Numbered from the stretch's first letter, positions 8,910 through 19,232 are shown. The stretch: DNA of 47,817 bases from Bacteroidales bacterium (GCA_017449975.1 JAFSYK010000005.1:1-47817); one strand, 5' to 3'. The notes: generated by a model not told the origin, from the letters alone. Made by a program: numbers and translations.

Positions 8910-8979
8910 ATTGTTTTCTTGATTTAAAGCTTTGTAGTTTTGGGTTTACCAACTTGCAAAACTACCAGACTGATTAATT

Positions 8980-9279
8980 TTACCAACTAGATTTTTTCAC
9001 GCCGGGGATAAGACCTGCCAGAGCCATTTCGCGGAAGTTGATACGCGAGATGCCGAACTGACGCATGTAACCCTTGGGACGACCGGTGAGCTGGCAACGG
9101 TTGTGCATACGGATGGGGCAAGCGTTCTTGGGCAGCTTCTGCAGTGCGATGACCGCTTTCTCGACCTCTTCGGGTTCACCCTTGCGGACGATTTCTTTCA
9201 GAGCGGCGCGCTTGGCAGCGTACTTGGCCACCATTTTCGCTCTTTTGCGCTCTCTAGCCTTGATTGATTCTTTTGCCAT
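8980..9279 (-). CDS. rpsN: 30S ribosomal protein S14 (uS14), zinc-free type
   Basis: The 99-residue head protein has [20 protein letters not shown] at its start and ends with [20 protein letters not shown] and [17 protein letters not shown]. The short zinc form has two CxxC motifs; this is the longer form without them, so it does not need zinc. It starts 4 bp after the rplE stop, in normal spc order. Confidence 0.97.
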   Translation of the reverse strand: MAKESIKARERKRAKMVAKYAAKRAALKEIVRKGEPEEVEKAVIALQKLPKNACPIRMHNRCQLTGRPKGYMRQFGISRINFREMALAGLIPGVKKSSW

Positions 9280-9283
9280 CTAT

Positions 9284-9847
9284 TTATTGTTTTTGTTGAT
9301 TCTTAAAGGGGATACCGAACTGTTTGAGCAGCGACATGGCCTCCTTGTCGGTCTTGGCCGAAGTGACGAAGGTGATGTCCATACCCTGGATCTTGTCGAT
9401 CTTGTCGATGTCGATTTCGGGGAAGATAATCTGCTCGGCGATACCGAAGGTATAGTTGCCCATACCGTCGAAGCCCTTGTCGTTGATACCGCGGAAGTCG
9501 CGGATACGAGGAATCGAGGCGGTAATCAGACGCTCGAGGAACTCGTACATGCGGTCGCCGCGCAGCGTGACGCGGACGCCGATGGGCATACCGCGACGCA
9601 GTTTGAAGTTGGAGATATCTTTGCGAGACTTGGTGGCGACAGCCTTCTGGCCGGCGATCAGCGTCATCTCCTCGATACCCTTGTCAATCACCTTCTTGTC
9701 GGCGATAGCGGTCTTACCGAGTCCTTGGTTCAACGTAATCTTCTTCAAGCGAGGACACTGCATGACAGTCTTATATCCATACTCCGCTTTCAGCGCAGGA
9801 AGGATTTCCTCCTTATACTTTGTCTTTAAAGTGGGAATGTAAGTCAT
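9284..9847 (-). CDS. rplE: 50S ribosomal protein L5 (uL5)
   Basis: The 187-residue protein binds 5S rRNA and contacts P-site tRNA and S13. [20 protein letters not shown], then [33 protein letters not shown] and the [21 protein letters not shown]-terminus are conserved. Its ATG shares one base with the rplX stop (TAATG), which implies translational coupling. Confidence 0.98.
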   Translation of the reverse strand: MTYIPTLKTKYKEEILPALKAEYGYKTVMQCPRLKKITLNQGLGKTAIADKKVIDKGIEEMTLIAGQKAVATKSRKDISNFKLRRGMPIGVRVTLRGDRMYEFLERLITASIPRIRDFRGINDKGFDGMGNYTFGIAEQIIFPEIDIDKIDKIQGMDITFVTSAKTDKEAMSLLKQFGIPFKNQQKQ

Positions 9848-10161
9848 TATTTAATCTCCTCTCCAGATTTTTTAGAATAGCGAACTAATTTACCGGTTTT
9901 CTCGTTGATTCTGCGACCAATACGTGTCGGGGTCTTACCCTCAACCAGCATAAGGTTGGAGATGTGGATAGAGGCCTCCTGCTCGACAATGCCACCCTGG
10001 GGGTGCTTGGCATTGGGTTTGGTGTGCTTCTTGTTCACGTTGACACCTTCGACAATGGCGCGGTTCTTTTCGGGGATAACTTGGAGCACCTTGGCAATCT
10101 TACCTTTGTCGTCGCCGGCGATTACCTGGACCATGTCCCCTTTCTTGACGTGCAATTTCAT
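9847..10161 (-). CDS. rplX: 50S ribosomal protein L24 (uL24)
   Basis: The 104-residue protein initiates large-subunit assembly and sits near the exit tunnel. [20 protein letters not shown] is the KOW-motif RNA-binding start. [20 protein letters not shown] and a C-terminal [20 protein letters not shown] follow. Its stop overlaps the rplE start by one base; rplN is 22 bp upstream. Confidence 0.97.
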   Translation of the reverse strand: MKLHVKKGDMVQVIAGDDKGKIAKVLQVIPEKNRAIVEGVNVNKKHTKPNAKHPQGGIVEQEASIHISNLMLVEGKTPTRIGRRINEKTGKLVRYSKKSGEEIK

Positions 10162-10183
10162 TTCTTCTTCTTTTTTACTTTAA

Positions 10184-10552
10184 TTACAATACTTCAGGAG
10201 CCAGAGAGACAATTTTCATGAATTGTTTCTCGCGGAGTTCGCGGGCGACAGGTCCGAAGATACGGGTACCGCGCAACTCATCGGCGGCGGTAAGCAGCAC
10301 GCAGGCATTGTCGTCGAAGCGGATGTACGAGCCATCATTGCGACGGATCTCCTTCTTGGTGCGGACCACCACAGCTTTGGAGACTGCTCCTTTTTTAATG
10401 TTGCCGGAAGGGAGGGCATCCTTAATAGCGACAACCACTGTATCGCCGACGGTGGCATAACGTTTCTTGGTGCCACCCAGCACGCGGATACAGAGGGCGC
10501 TCTTGGCACCACTGTTATCGGCAACGGTCATTCTAGTTTCTTGTTGTATCAT
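10184..10552 (-). CDS. rplN: 50S ribosomal protein L14 (uL14)
   Basis: The 122-residue protein forms an intersubunit bridge and is the docking site of the silencing factor Rsf[21 protein letters not shown] is the L14 signature. [35 protein letters not shown] and a C-terminal [19 protein letters not shown] complete a full-length match. It is 51 bp after rpsQ. Confidence 0.98.
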   Translation of the reverse strand: MIQQETRMTVADNSGAKSALCIRVLGGTKKRYATVGDTVVVAIKDALPSGNIKKGAVSKAVVVRTKKEIRRNDGSYIRFDDNACVLLTAADELRGTRIFGPVARELREKQFMKIVSLAPEVL

Positions 10553-10603
10553 TTTGTTTCTTGTTTTACGGTTTGAGAGTCTTCATCCTAACTTGCCGGG
10601 GCA

Positions 10604-10858
10604 TTACTTGGCCTTCTCGACAATTTCGACGAGGCGCCAGCATTTGTTCTTGCTAAGCGGACGGGTTTCCATGATGCGAACGGTGTCACCGATGCCGCAT
10701 TCATTCTTCTCGTCGTGGGCCATCAGCTTGGTAGACTTTTTCACGAACTTGCCGTACATCGGGTGTTTCACTTTACGCTCCACCAACACGACGATAGACT
10801 TGTCCATCTTGTTGCTGACCACGACACCGATTCTTTCTTTTCTTAGATTTCTTTCCAT
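10604..10858 (-). CDS. rpsQ: 30S ribosomal protein S17 (uS17)
   Basis: The 84-residue OB-fold protein is a primary 16S rRNA binder. [20 protein letters not shown], the [21 protein letters not shown] core (RNA-binding loop) and the [21 protein letters not shown]-terminal strand are characteristic. It follows rpmC by 29 bp. Confidence 0.97.
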   Translation of the reverse strand: MERNLRKERIGVVVSNKMDKSIVVLVERKVKHPMYGKFVKKSTKLMAHDEKNECGIGDTVRIMETRPLSKNKCWRLVEIVEKAK

Positions 10859-10887
10859 GTCTGAATAAATTTACCGATTGCCATTCA

Positions 10888-11091
10888 CTATTTCTGTTCG
10901 GCTATTTCACGAGCACGAAGTTCGGTGAGGTAGCGGGCAATATTTTTTCTACTTTCTTTTATTTTGTTCGGGTTCTCGAGCGGAGAGACGGCGTGGTTCA
11001 GCAGCATCTTCTGATACATGTCACGTTCGGCATCGAGTTTCTCTCTCAATTCGGCAGTCGAAATCTCTTTTAAGACTAATTGATTTTTCAT
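10888..11091 (-). CDS. rpmC: 50S ribosomal protein L29 (uL29)
   Basis: The 67-residue two-helix protein near the exit tunnel contributes to docking of trigger factor and SRP. MKNQLVLKEISTAELREKLD and the SPLENPNKIKESRKNIARYL turn-helix segment match L29. It is between rplP (15 bp upstream) and rpsQ, the conserved rplP-rpmC-rpsQ order. Confidence 0.96.
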   Translation of the reverse strand: MKNQLVLKEISTAELREKLDAERDMYQKMLLNHAVSPLENPNKIKESRKNIARYLTELRAREIAEQK

Positions 11092-11106
11092 AGCTGTTTC
11101 TCCTTT

Positions 11107-11529
11107 TTATTCTTCGATATAGTCTCTACGGACAATGAACTTGGTGGAAATGGGGAGCTTCTGGGCGGCGAGACGGAGAGCCTCCTTGGCGATGTCCATC
11201 GGCACACCTTCGCATTCGAAGAGGATGGTTCCCGGCATCACACGAGCCACGAAGTACTCGGGGGCACCCTTACCTTTACCCATACGGACCTCATTCGGCT
11301 TCTTAGTGATGGGCTTGTCGGGGAAGATGCGAATCCAGATCTGACCTTCACGTTTCATGTGACGTGTTACAGCTTGACGAGCAGCCTCTATTTGGCGTCC
11401 TGTGATGAAACAGGTTTCAAGGGATTTAATGCCGAATGTTCCAAAAGCCAACTCGTGACCGCGGAAAGCATTGCCTTTAATTTTACCCTTCTGCTGCTTT
11501 CTGTATCTTGTTTTCTTAGGTTGTAACAT
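11107..11529 (-). CDS. rplP: 50S ribosomal protein L16 (uL16)
   Basis: The 140-residue protein organises the A-tRNA site of the large subunit. [20 protein letters not shown] and [21 protein letters not shown] are the L16 start. The conserved [20 protein letters not shown] and [18 protein letters not shown] regions are present. It lies 56 bp after rpsC. Confidence 0.98.
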   Translation of the reverse strand: MLQPKKTRYRKQQKGKIKGNAFRGHELAFGTFGIKSLETCFITGRQIEAARQAVTRHMKREGQIWIRIFPDKPITKKPNEVRMGKGKGAPEYFVARVMPGTILFECEGVPMDIAKEALRLAAQKLPISTKFIVRRDYIEE

Positions 11530-11585
11530 TGCTTATATTCTTTTTGTGTGACCGTGTTACTGAGGGCACGGGCACTGCATTCACT

Positions 11586-12341
11586 TTACTTGTTGAAATT
11601 TCTGTTGCCATTGGAGCGACGGCGACGATCACCGCTGGCGGGGCGACGCTCGCCACCCATTGCCGGACGGTAGTCCTTCTGCTGACCGCCCACCGTGGTG
11701 GAGACCAGTTCGCGCTTGCCATAGATGACACCGCGGCAGATCCAAACCTTCACGCCGATACGGCCGTAGGTGGTGTGAGCCTCAGCCAGAGCGTAGTCGA
11801 TATCAGCACGCAGGGTGTGGAGCGGGGTACGACCCTCTTTGTAATGTTCCGTACGCGACATTTCAGCGCCACCGATACGGCCCGAGATGGAGACCTTGAT
11901 ACCCTCGGCGCCGATGCGCATAGTCGAGGAGATGGCGTTCTTGATGGCGCGGCGATACTGCACGCGGCCTTCGATCTGCTTGGCGATATTCTGAGCCACC
12001 AGCACGGCGTCCATCTCGGGGCGTTTCACCTCGGAGATGTTGATCTGCACCTCTTTGCCAGTGATCTTCTTCAGCTCTTCCTTCAGTTTTTCCACTTCCG
12101 AGCCGGCCTTGCCGATGATGAGACCCGGACGCGCCGTGTTGATGGTCACGGTGAGGAGCTTCAGCGTTCTTTCAATGTAAATTTTGGAAATACCGGCTTT
12201 GGCGAGACGAGCGTTGAGATACTTGCGGATTTTGTCGTCCTCGACAAGTTTCTGCTCGAACTTTCTTCCGCCATACCAATTAGAGTCCCATCCGCGGATG
12301 ATACCCAATCTGTTACCAATAGGGTTAGTTTTTTGTCCCAT
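11586..12341 (-). CDS. rpsC: 30S ribosomal protein S3 (uS3)
   Basis: The 251-residue protein forms the mRNA entry channel and has helicase-like activity with S4 and S5. [20 protein letters not shown] is the S3 start. The KH domain (about residues 40-110) contains [20 protein letters not shown], and the C-terminal domain holds [20 protein letters not shown] and [14 protein letters not shown] basic low-complexity tail rich in Arg, Gly and Asn makes it longer than the E. coli protein. It is 20 bp after rplV. Confidence 0.98.
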   Translation of the reverse strand: MGQKTNPIGNRLGIIRGWDSNWYGGRKFEQKLVEDDKIRKYLNARLAKAGISKIYIERTLKLLTVTINTARPGLIIGKAGSEVEKLKEELKKITGKEVQINISEVKRPEMDAVLVAQNIAKQIEGRVQYRRAIKNAISSTMRIGAEGIKVSISGRIGGAEMSRTEHYKEGRTPLHTLRADIDYALAEAHTTYGRIGVKVWICRGVIYGKRELVSTTVGGQQKDYRPAMGGERRPASGDRRRRSNGNRNFNK

Positions 12342-12361
12342 TGTTCGATTCTTCTTATTGA

Positions 12362-12799
12362 TTATTTAGTTTCTTCTTTTTCAGTCGACTGCTGAGGGGC
12401 ATCGTCGACGCGGCTACCCAGAATCATCGTGATGTGGTTGCTGCGTTTGCGGATGCGGTAGCCACGGCCCTGGGGAGCGGTGCGCATACGTTTCATGGTA
12501 CGACCCTCGTCAACCATAATCTGTTTCACATAGAGCTGGCTCTCTTCCATGCGACGACCCTCGTTCTTGGCCTGCCAGTTGGCGACGGCGCTGAGGAGGA
12601 GTTTACGCAGTTTGGGAGCCGACTCGCGGGGGCTATATTGGAGAATACCCAGCGCTTTGTCCACGTCAACGCCACGGATCTGGTCGGCGACGAGGCGCGT
12701 TTTGCGAGGCGAAGTGGGATTATTCATCAATTTGGCCACAAAGAGTGTCTTGTTGGCTTCTTTACGTGCTTCGGCACTATTATGTTTTCTACGTCCCAT
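12362..12799 (-). CDS. rplV: 50S ribosomal protein L22 (uL22)
   Basis: The 145-residue protein's hairpin loop lines the exit tunnel and is a known site of macrolide-resistance changes. The core reads [40 protein letters not shown] and, at the tunnel loop, [20 protein letters not shown] followed by NHITMILG. It has a short N-terminal extension and an acidic/Gln tail. It is 31 bp after rpsS. Confidence 0.97.
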   Translation of the reverse strand: MGRRKHNSAEARKEANKTLFVAKLMNNPTSPRKTRLVADQIRGVDVDKALGILQYSPRESAPKLRKLLLSAVANWQAKNEGRRMEESQLYVKQIMVDEGRTMKRMRTAPQGRGYRIRKRSNHITMILGSRVDDAPQQSTEKEETK

Positions 12800-12830
12800 T
12801 TTACTAATCTTTTAATGTTGCGGCAACTGC

Positions 12831-13109
12831 TTATTTCTTGCCTTTGTCCTTCGAGCCAGCGTGACCGCGGAAGATGCGGGTCGGGGCGAACTCGCCGAGT
12901 TTATGTCCTACCATGTTCTCCGTCACATAGACCGGGATGAACTTGTTGCCGTTGTGCACGGCGATGGTCTGGCCTACGAAGTCGGGGGAAATCATGGACG
13001 CTCTCGACCAAGTCTTGATGGTGACCTTCTTGTTCGACTGCTGCGCCTCGATAACTCTCTTCTCCAATTTATGGAAGATGTACGGACCTTTCTTTAATGA
13101 ACGACTCAT
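12831..13109 (-). CDS. rpsS: 30S ribosomal protein S19 (uS19)
   Basis: The 92-residue head protein forms a complex with S13 at the subunit interface. [19 protein letters not shown], the [20 protein letters not shown] segment and [20 protein letters not shown] are the S19 signature. It starts 16 bp after rplB, in normal S10-operon order. Confidence 0.98.
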   Translation of the reverse strand: MSRSLKKGPYIFHKLEKRVIEAQQSNKKVTIKTWSRASMISPDFVGQTIAVHNGNKFIPVYVTENMVGHKLGEFAPTRIFRGHAGSKDKGKK

Positions 13110-13125
13110 TGTTGCTTCTTTTTAA

Positions 13126-13950
13126 TTATTTCTTTCTTCTTTCGACAATGTACTTGCTCGACTGTTTCTTCGGAGCACGTGTCTTGTAACCCTTGGCGGG
13201 GATACCCTTACGCGAACGCGGATGTCCGCCGGACTGACGGCCTTCGCCACCACCCATCGGGTGGTCGACAGGGTTCATCACAACACCGCGGTTGCGCGGA
13301 CGGCGACCGAGCCAACGGCTGCGACCGGCCTTACCACCCACCTCGAGGTTGTGCTCAGGATTCGACACGATGCCGACGGTGGCGCGGCAAGCCTGGAGGA
13401 TCATGCGCATTTCGCCACTGGGCATTTTAATGATAGCGTACTTGTCGTCGCGCGACATCAGCTGTGCATAGGCACCTGCCGAGCGGACCATCTTGGCGCC
13501 CTGACCGGGACGCAGCTCGATGTTGTGAATGAGCGTACCGAAAGGAATCTCGGCGAGGGTAAGCGTGTTGCCCACCTCGGGAGCGGCACCGGTGCCCGAC
13601 ATCACAGTCTGACCGACCTTCAATCCTTGGGGAGCGAGGATGTAGCGTTTCTCACCGTCGGCATAGCAAACCAGCGCGATGCGCGAGGAACGGTTGGGGT
13701 CATACTCGATAGTCTTGACAACTGCGGGGATACCATCCTTGGTACGTTTGAAGTCGATCAAACGATACAGTTGTTTGTGACCACCGCCGATGTAGCGCAT
13801 GGTCATCTTACCCTGGTTGTTGCGACCGCCAGACTTGCGGAGGCCGTACACCAAACTTTTTTCGGGCTTTGTTGCGGTGATGTCGTCGTTGGTCACAACG
13901 ATTTTGCGGCGCTGGCCCGGGGTTGTCGGTTTAATTCTTTTTAAAGCCAT
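13126..13950 (-). CDS. rplB: 50S ribosomal protein L2 (uL2)
   Basis: The 274-residue protein is needed for subunit association and supports the peptidyl transferase centre. It contains GRRNQG-type [20 protein letters not shown], the RNA-binding domain (about residues 40-200) and the C-terminal [20 protein letters not shown] motif with the conserved functional His. A basic [20 protein letters not shown] tail follows. Between it and rplW lie 150 bp of repeat array. Confidence 0.98.
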   Translation of the reverse strand: MALKRIKPTTPGQRRKIVVTNDDITATKPEKSLVYGLRKSGGRNNQGKMTMRYIGGGHKQLYRLIDFKRTKDGIPAVVKTIEYDPNRSSRIALVCYADGEKRYILAPQGLKVGQTVMSGTGAAPEVGNTLTLAEIPFGTLIHNIELRPGQGAKMVRSAGAYAQLMSRDDKYAIIKMPSGEMRMILQACRATVGIVSNPEHNLEVGGKAGRSRWLGRRPRNRGVVMNPVDHPMGGGEGRQSGGHPRSRKGIPAKGYKTRAPKKQSSKYIVERRKK

Positions 13951-13990
13951 TTTAATTCTTTTTAGTCACTTATCAGTGGACTTAGACTAT

Positions 13991-14106
13991 TAGTTTGTTG
14001 AATTGTTGACTGTTGAATTGTTGATTGTTGAATTGTTGAATTGTAGGCGAAGCACTAAGCACTTAAACAGTTAAACAAATCAACAATTAAACAATAAACA
14101 TTAAAT
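13991..14106 (-). repeat. 7-8 bp array with complementary halves, seeded at the rplW stop codon
   Basis: In transcript sense positions 14106 to 14053 tile without gaps as ATTTAATG, TTTATTG, TTTAATTG, TTGATTTG, TTTAACTG, TTTAAGTG, CTTAGTG. The first unit contains the rplW stop TAA (14101-14103). The second half (14044 to 13991) uses the complementary word CAACAATT repeatedly. The two halves could pair into a long hairpin between rplW and rplB. Confidence 0.85.
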
Positions 14107-14451
14107 GTTGCTGTAGAAATCGATGCTGTCGCCCTCGGCCAACGTGACGATGGCTTTCTTGAAGGCGTTGGTTCTACCGGAGATGAAGCCAGCCTTGGTG
14201 TAACGAGACTTGCTCTTGCCCGAGTAGTTCATGGTGTTGACATCGAGAACCTTCACATTGTAGAAGGCCTCAACAGCTTTCTTGATCTCGATTTTATTCG
14301 CACTCTTGACGACGATGAAGCCGTAGCGGTTGTGGACGGGAGCCAACTCTTTGCCCTTCTTGCGCTGGATGCGGGTGAGGACAGGATTGGCGGCGGCCTC
14401 GGTGATACGGGTCATCTTCTCGCTAATCAGAGGTTTTACTAAGATATTCAT
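14101..14451 (-). CDS. rplW: 50S ribosomal protein L23 (uL23)
   Basis: The 116-residue exit-tunnel protein docks trigger factor and SRP. MNILVKPLISEKMTRITE is the L23 start. The extended internal loop is followed by RYGFIVVKSANKIEIKKAVE and VLDVNTMNYSGKSKSRYTKA. An insertion at about residues 20-45 makes it slightly longer than E. coli L23, as usual in the phylum. It is 34 bp after rplD. Confidence 0.96.
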   Translation of the reverse strand: MNILVKPLISEKMTRITEAAANPVLTRIQRKKGKELAPVHNRYGFIVVKSANKIEIKKAVEAFYNVKVLDVNTMNYSGKSKSRYTKAGFISGRTNAFKKAIVTLAEGDSIDFYSNI

Positions 14452-14485
14452 GGTTAAAATTTCTTAATCAATGTTACGCACTCGG

Positions 14486-15118
14486 TTACTTGTTGGCCAA
14501 AACGCGGTTAATTTCGGTCAAACCACCCTCACAAACAACAATATTGGCAGCGTCAACAATGTCGTAAGTGTTTAAGCTTGAAACCGTTACTACCTTCACG
14601 TTCGGAATGTTCCGAGCAGACAAAGATACGAAATTATTCTGGTTTTCAAGCACAAAGAGTGTTTTTTTCTCGTTCAATTTGAGATTGCTGAGCACCTCGA
14701 CCATCTGTTTGGTCTTGGGGGCGTCGAACGAGAAGTTCTCGACGATGGTGAGCGCGCTGTCCTGAGCCTTGTAGGTCAGAGCCGAGCGGCGGGCCAAGCG
14801 TTTCAGTTTGATATTGAGTTTGAAGCGGTAGTCGCGGGGCTTGGGTCCGAAGATACGGCCGCCACCGACGAAAACGGGGCTCTTCAAATCGCCCGAGCGG
14901 GCACCGCCGGTGCCTTTCTGGCGTTTCAGTTTGCGGGTGCTGTGGGCGTTCTCCGAACGCTCCTTGGCTTTGTGAGTGCCCTGACGGTTGTCAGCCAAGT
15001 ACTGCTTGCAGTCGAGGTAGATGGCGTGGTCGTTGGGCTCAATGGCGAAGATAGAATCCTCGAGGTTGACGGTTCTACCGGTCTCGCTACCTTTGATGTT
15101 ATATACTTTAATCTCCAT
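14486..15118 (-). CDS. rplD: 50S ribosomal protein L4 (uL4)
   Basis: The 210-residue protein has a long loop that lines the exit tunnel; in E. coli it also represses the S10 operon. [20 protein letters not shown], the tunnel loop [20 protein letters not shown] followed by a [16 protein letters not shown] segment, and the globular C-terminal domain with an [20 protein letters not shown] end are all present. It starts 6 bp after rplC. No L4-responsive leader is recognised upstream of rpsJ. Confidence 0.97.
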   Translation of the reverse strand: MEIKVYNIKGSETGRTVNLEDSIFAIEPNDHAIYLDCKQYLADNRQGTHKAKERSENAHSTRKLKRQKGTGGARSGDLKSPVFVGGGRIFGPKPRDYRFKLNIKLKRLARRSALTYKAQDSALTIVENFSFDAPKTKQMVEVLSNLKLNEKKTLFVLENQNNFVSLSARNIPNVKVVTVSSLNTYDIVDAANIVVCEGGLTEINRVLANK

Positions 15119-15124
15119 GTCTAA

Positions 15125-15754
15125 TTAACTCCATCTTTCAAGTTTGACAATAGAACCTTTGGGACCGGGAACGGAACCCTTGACCAGCATGAGGTTCTTC
15201 TCAGCGATAATCTTGACGACTTCCAAGTTCTGAATCTTGACGCGGTGGTTGCCAGTCTGGCCAGCCATACGCAGACCCTTGAACAGACGCGAAGGATAGG
15301 ACGATGCGCCCACCGAACCCGGGGCACGCAGACGGTCGTGCTGACCGTGTGTCTTGTCGCCGACACCGTTGAAGCCGTGACGCTTCACGACGCCCTGGAA
15401 ACCTTTACCTTTGGAGGTTCCGACCACGTCGACGAACTCGCCTTCCTGGAACACCTCGACCGTCAACACCTCACCATATTTCTTCTTGTGACCCTCCTCG
15501 AAACGGGAGAACTCAGCCAAGTAGCGTTTGGGAGTGGTGTTGGCCTTGGCAAAGTGGCCGCGCATAGGCTTGCTGACGCGGCTCTCCTTCTGCTCGCCGA
15601 AAGCGAGCTGGATGGCCTCGTAGCCGTCCTTCTCGATTGTTCTCACTTGTGTAACAACACAAGGACCAGCCTCTATCACAGTGCACGGAATCTGCTTTCC
15701 GTCGGCATTAAAAAGGCTAGTCATACCAATTTTCTTACCAATTAATCCTGACAT
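15125..15754 (-). CDS. rplC: 50S ribosomal protein L3 (uL3)
   Basis: The 209-residue protein initiates large-subunit assembly; its extension reaches the peptidyl transferase centre. [20 protein letters not shown] is the L3 start. The central [19 protein letters not shown] and the loop [20 protein letters not shown] with the methylatable-type Gln ([14 protein letters not shown]) follow. It is 83 bp after rpsJ; that gap shows no repeat array or hairpin. Confidence 0.98.
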   Translation of the reverse strand: MSGLIGKKIGMTSLFNADGKQIPCTVIEAGPCVVTQVRTIEKDGYEAIQLAFGEQKESRVSKPMRGHFAKANTTPKRYLAEFSRFEEGHKKKYGEVLTVEVFQEGEFVDVVGTSKGKGFQGVVKRHGFNGVGDKTHGQHDRLRAPGSVGASSYPSRLFKGLRMAGQTGNHRVKIQNLEVVKIIAEKNLMLVKGSVPGPKGSIVKLERWS

Positions 15755-15837
15755 TTTAGTTTGGATCTATAAATTGTTAGACATTTCAGCTTGCGTTTGC
15801 GACCATCGGGACGCACAACCATTGGCTGATTTTAGTT

Positions 15838-16146
15838 TCAGACCTTGATTTCGACCTCCACACCGCTGGGGAGTTCCAGTTTCATCAGCGCGTCAATCGT
15901 CTTGGCACGGTCGTTAATCTCGATGTCCATCAAGCGTTTGTACGAACTGAGTTCGAACTGCTCGCGCGACTTCTTGTTAACGAAAGTGGAGCGGTTGACG
16001 GTGAAGATTTTCTTGTTGGTCGGCAGCGGAATGGGTCCATTCACCACTGCGCCCGTCATTTTGACGGTCTTAACGATCTTCTCGGCGGATTTGTCCACCA
16101 AGTTGTGGTCGTAAGATTTGAGTTTGATGCGAATTCTTTGACTCAC
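15838..16146 (-). CDS. rpsJ: 30S ribosomal protein S10 (uS10, NusE)
   Basis: The 102-residue head protein also acts with NusB in transcription antitermination and links RNA polymerase-bound NusG to the ribosome. [20 protein letters not shown], then [20 protein letters not shown] and [16 protein letters not shown] (the protruding loop and helix) are diagnostic. It follows fusA by only 20 bp, so str and S10 clusters are joined here with no tuf between. Confidence 0.98.
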   Translation of the reverse strand: MSQRIRIKLKSYDHNLVDKSAEKIVKTVKMTGAVVNGPIPLPTNKKIFTVNRSTFVNKKSREQFELSSYKRLMDIEINDRAKTIDALMKLELPSGVEVEIKV

Positions 16147-16166
16147 GGTTAAAATGTTTTTTATTA

Positions 16167-18257
16167 TTAATAATTATACTTATTCTTTAAAATAGACTCC
16201 TGCTGCTCACGTGTCACCTCAGCGTAGTGCGAGAACTCCATCGTGGAGTTGGCGCGGCCGGAGGTGATGGTGCGCAGCGCGGTGACATAGCCAAACATCT
16301 GCTCCAGGGGCACCTTGGCATGGATAGCCTGTACACCGACCTTGGCAGAGATATTCTCCAGCAGGCCGCGGCGACGGTTCAGGTCGCCGGTGACGTCGCC
16401 CACATAGGCGTCGGGCGTCAGCACCTCGAGCTTCATGATAGGCTCCAGCAACACCGGATTGGCTTTGCGGCAGGCAGTCTTGAAACCGATTTTGGCACAG
16501 ACCTCGAACGACAGCTGGTCGGAATCGACCGGATGGAAGGAGCCGTCGATGACGCGCACCTTCATGCTGTCCATCGGGTAGCCAGCCAGAACACCGTTCA
16601 TCATAGCCTCCTTGAAACCTTTCTCGATGGCGGGGATATACTCTTTGGGGATGTTGCCACCCTTGACCTCGTTGACAAACTGCAGACCCACGAAGCCTTC
16701 GTCGGCGGGACCGATCTCGAAGAGGATGTCGGCAAACTTACCCTTGCCGCCAGTCTGCTTCTTGTAGATCTCGTGATGCTGCACCGTCGTGGTGATGGCC
16801 TCTTTGTAGGCCACCTCGGGACGACCCTGGTTGACCTCCACGCCGAACTCGCGACGCAGACGATCCATAATAATATCCAAGTGCAACTCACCCATGCCGC
16901 TGATGATGGTCTGGCCCGACACCTCATCGGTCTTGACACGGAAGGTAGGATCCTCCTCGGCCAGCTTGATGAGGGCGTTGGTGAGCTTGTCCATATCGGC
17001 CTGCGTGAGCGGTTCAACCGCCAGGCTGATGACCGGCTCTGGGAACTTCATCGACTCGAGGACGATGGGGTGACGTTCGTCGCAGAGCGTGTGACCCGTC
17101 TTGATTTCCTTGAAACCGACGGCGGCTCCGATGTCACCCGCCTCGATACGGTCGAGGGGATTCTGCTTGTTGGAGTGCATCTGCATGATGCGCGAGATGC
17201 GCTCTTTCTTGCCGGTGTTGGCGTTGTAGACATACGAGCCCGACTCCAACGTACCACTGTAGACGCGGAAGAAGCAGAGACGGCCCACATAGGGGTCGGT
17301 GGCAATCTTGAAAGCCAGCGCCGAGAAGGGAGCCTTGGCATCGATGGGACGCGACTCCTCTTGTTCGGTCTTGGGGTTGATGCCGTCAACCTCTTTCATG
17401 TCCAGCGGGCTGGGTAGGAAAGCGGCCACAGCGTCGAGCAGCGACTGCACACCCTTGTTCTTAAAGGCGGAACCACACATCACCGGCACAATCTTCATAG
17501 AGAGCGTGGCCTTGCGGATTTCAGCGACAATCTCCTCCTCAGTAATGGAGTCGGGGTCGTCAAAGAATTTCTCGAGCAGGGTCTCGTTCTCCTCAGCCAC
17601 ACCCTCAATAAGACGCTGGCGGTATTCCGCCACGGTCTCTTTCAAATCCTCGGGCATCGGCACCTCGTAGAACTGCGTGCCGTTGGAGGCCTCGTCCCAG
17701 ATAAGTGCTTTGTTGCTGATGAGGTTGACAACACCCTTGAACAGGTCTTCCTGTCCGATGGGTATCTCGATGGGGATCGGGTTGGCACCCAGCCGCTCCT
17801 TGATCTGATTCACCACGGAGAAGAAATCAGCACCCGCACGGTCCATCTTATTGATGAAGGCGATGCGCGGCACGCCGTACTTGTCGGCCTGACGCCACAC
17901 CGTCTCGGACTGCGGTTCCACTCCGCCGACAGCGCAGAAGATGGCGATAGCACCATCCAACACGCGCAACGAACGTTCCACCTCAACGGTGAAATCGACG
18001 TGGCCAGGGGTGTCGATAATATTCAACTTGTAGTGATTCGACTTCCAGTCCCAATAGACGGTGGTGGCAGCAGAGGTGATGGTGATACCACGCTCCTGCT
18101 CCTGCACCATCCAGTCCATCGTTGCGGATCCGTCGTGCGTCTCGCCGAGCTTGTAGTTCTTGCCCGTGTAGAACAAGATACGCTCGGTCGTCGTCGTCTT
18201 ACCCGCGTCGATATGGGCCATGATGCCGATATTTCGTGTATAGTGGAGGTCGGACAC
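16167..18257 (-). CDS. fusA: Elongation factor G
   Basis: The 696-residue GTPase drives translocation of tRNA and mRNA and, with RRF, recycles ribosomes. Domain I has G1 AHIDAGKTT (residues 14-22), G3 DTPGH (82-86) and G4 NKMD (136-139). Domains II-V follow, with the domain [14 protein letters not shown] region (about residue 515 on). Translation begins at a GTG (18255-18257); no upstream in-frame ATG is present in the 38-bp gap after rpsG. The order rpsL-rpsG-fusA is the str operon, lacking tuf. Confidence 0.98.
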   Translation of the reverse strand: MSDLHYTRNIGIMAHIDAGKTTTTERILFYTGKNYKLGETHDGSATMDWMVQEQERGITITSAATTVYWDWKSNHYKLNIIDTPGHVDFTVEVERSLRVLDGAIAIFCAVGGVEPQSETVWRQADKYGVPRIAFINKMDRAGADFFSVVNQIKERLGANPIPIEIPIGQEDLFKGVVNLISNKALIWDEASNGTQFYEVPMPEDLKETVAEYRQRLIEGVAEENETLLEKFFDDPDSITEEEIVAEIRKATLSMKIVPVMCGSAFKNKGVQSLLDAVAAFLPSPLDMKEVDGINPKTEQEESRPIDAKAPFSALAFKIATDPYVGRLCFFRVYSGTLESGSYVYNANTGKKERISRIMQMHSNKQNPLDRIEAGDIGAAVGFKEIKTGHTLCDERHPIVLESMKFPEPVISLAVEPLTQADMDKLTNALIKLAEEDPTFRVKTDEVSGQTIISGMGELHLDIIMDRLRREFGVEVNQGRPEVAYKEAITTTVQHHEIYKKQTGGKGKFADILFEIGPADEGFVGLQFVNEVKGGNIPKEYIPAIEKGFKEAMMNGVLAGYPMDSMKVRVIDGSFHPVDSDQLSFEVCAKIGFKTACRKANPVLLEPIMKLEVLTPDAYVGDVTGDLNRRRGLLENISAKVGVQAIHAKVPLEQMFGYVTALRTITSGRANSTMEFSHYAEVTREQQESILKNKYNY

Positions 18258-18295
18258 TGGGAGAATGTGTGATTGTGTTAATGCGTTAGTGGGGC

Positions 18296-18763
18296 TTAGA
18301 ATCTGAAGTGCGAGAAAGCCTTGTTGGCGTCAGCCATACGGTGGATATCCTCCTTACGTTTGAAGGCGGCACCCTCTTCCTTGTAAGCAGCCTGGATCTC
18401 GGCGGCGAGCTTCAGGGCCATGGTCTTCTCGTTGCGTTTGCGCGAGAAGCTGATGAGGTTCTTCATACCAATCGACTGCTTGCGCTCAGGACGGATTTCG
18501 GTAGGCACCTGGAAAGTGGCACCACCGATGCGGCGGCTCTTCACCTCGACAGAGGGGGTAATGTTGGCCAGCGCTTTCTTCCAGACCTCGAGACCGTCCT
18601 CTTTGGTGCGGTCAGCGACGACATCGATGGCCTCGTAGAAAATCTTGTAGGCGATAGTCTTCTTACCACCCATCATGAGGTTGTTGACAAACTTGGTCAC
18701 CAGCACATCATTGTATTTCGGATCCGGAAGGATAATTCTTTTCTTGGGTTTCGCTTTTCTCAT
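18296..18763 (-). CDS. rpsG: 30S ribosomal protein S7 (uS7)
   Basis: The 155-residue protein nucleates assembly of the 30S head and lies near the E site. [59 protein letters not shown] and the AFSHFRF C-terminus are typical. It is 85 bp after rpsL, a gap with a repeat array, and 38 bp before fusA. Confidence 0.98.
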   Translation of the reverse strand: MRKAKPKKRIILPDPKYNDVLVTKFVNNLMMGGKKTIAYKIFYEAIDVVADRTKEDGLEVWKKALANITPSVEVKSRRIGGATFQVPTEIRPERKQSIGMKNLISFSRKRNEKTMALKLAAEIQAAYKEEGAAFKRKEDIHRMADANKAFSHFRF

Positions 18764-18771
18764 TGCTGTAT

Positions 18772-18848
18772 ATCTTTTAATAAGGAATTAGGCTAATTGG
18801 TCGAATTGGGCAAATTAGATATTCCTATTACTTATCCAATTATTAAAC
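18772..18848 (-). repeat. Nonamer-type array after the rpsL stop
   Basis: On the plus strand the gap contains period-9 units aggctaa, ttggtcgaa, ttgggcaaa. In transcript sense the rpsL stop is followed by TTTAATAATTGG and TAATAGGAAT, whose complements CCAATTA and ATTCCTTATT occur at the far end. It has the same stop-arm-spacer-arm layout as the other superoperon gaps but with the ttggNNNaa vocabulary. Confidence 0.6.
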
Positions 18849-19232
18849 TTACTTAGCGGCTTGTTTCGGACGCTTGGCACCGTATTTGGAACGACGCTGA
18901 CGGCGACCGTCGACTCCGGAGGTATCGAGGGCACCGCGGATGATATGATAACGCACGCCGGGGAGGTCCTTCACACGACCGCCACGGATCATAACGATGC
19001 TGTGCTCCTGCAGATTGTGACCCTCACCAGGGATATAGGCGTTGACCTCTTTCTGGTTGGTGAGACGCACACGGGCTACCTTACGCATAGCCGAGTTAGG
19101 TTTCTTAGGAGTTGTGGTGTACACACGGGTACAGACGCCACGACGCTGGGGGCAACCATCCAAAGCGGGAGACTTGCTCTTGTACTCCATCTGCTGACGT
19201 CCTTTGCGAACTAATTGTTGAATTGTTGGCAT
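18849..19232 (-). CDS. rpsL: 30S ribosomal protein S12 (uS12)
   Basis: The 127-residue decoding-centre protein has [33 protein letters not shown] and the [14 protein letters not shown] loop. The Lys residues whose mutation gives streptomycin resistance are the usual ones (KKPNSA). [20 protein letters not shown] contains the Asp that is methylthiolated in some bacteria. It is the first gene of the superoperon, with its promoter about 80 bp upstream. Confidence 0.98.
   Translation of the reverse strand: MPTIQQLVRKGRQQMEYKSKSPALDGCPQRRGVCTRVYTTTPKKPNSAMRKVARVRLTNQKEVNAYIPGEGHNLQEHSIVMIRGGRVKDLPGVRYHIIRGALDTSGVDGRRQRRSKYGAKRPKQAAK

Noticed and set aside
18258-18295. Missing tuf gene between fusA and rpsJ as a deletion
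   Set aside because: Absence of tuf (and adk) from this cluster is, as far as I recall, normal in Bacteroidales, so it is not evidence of rearrangement here.
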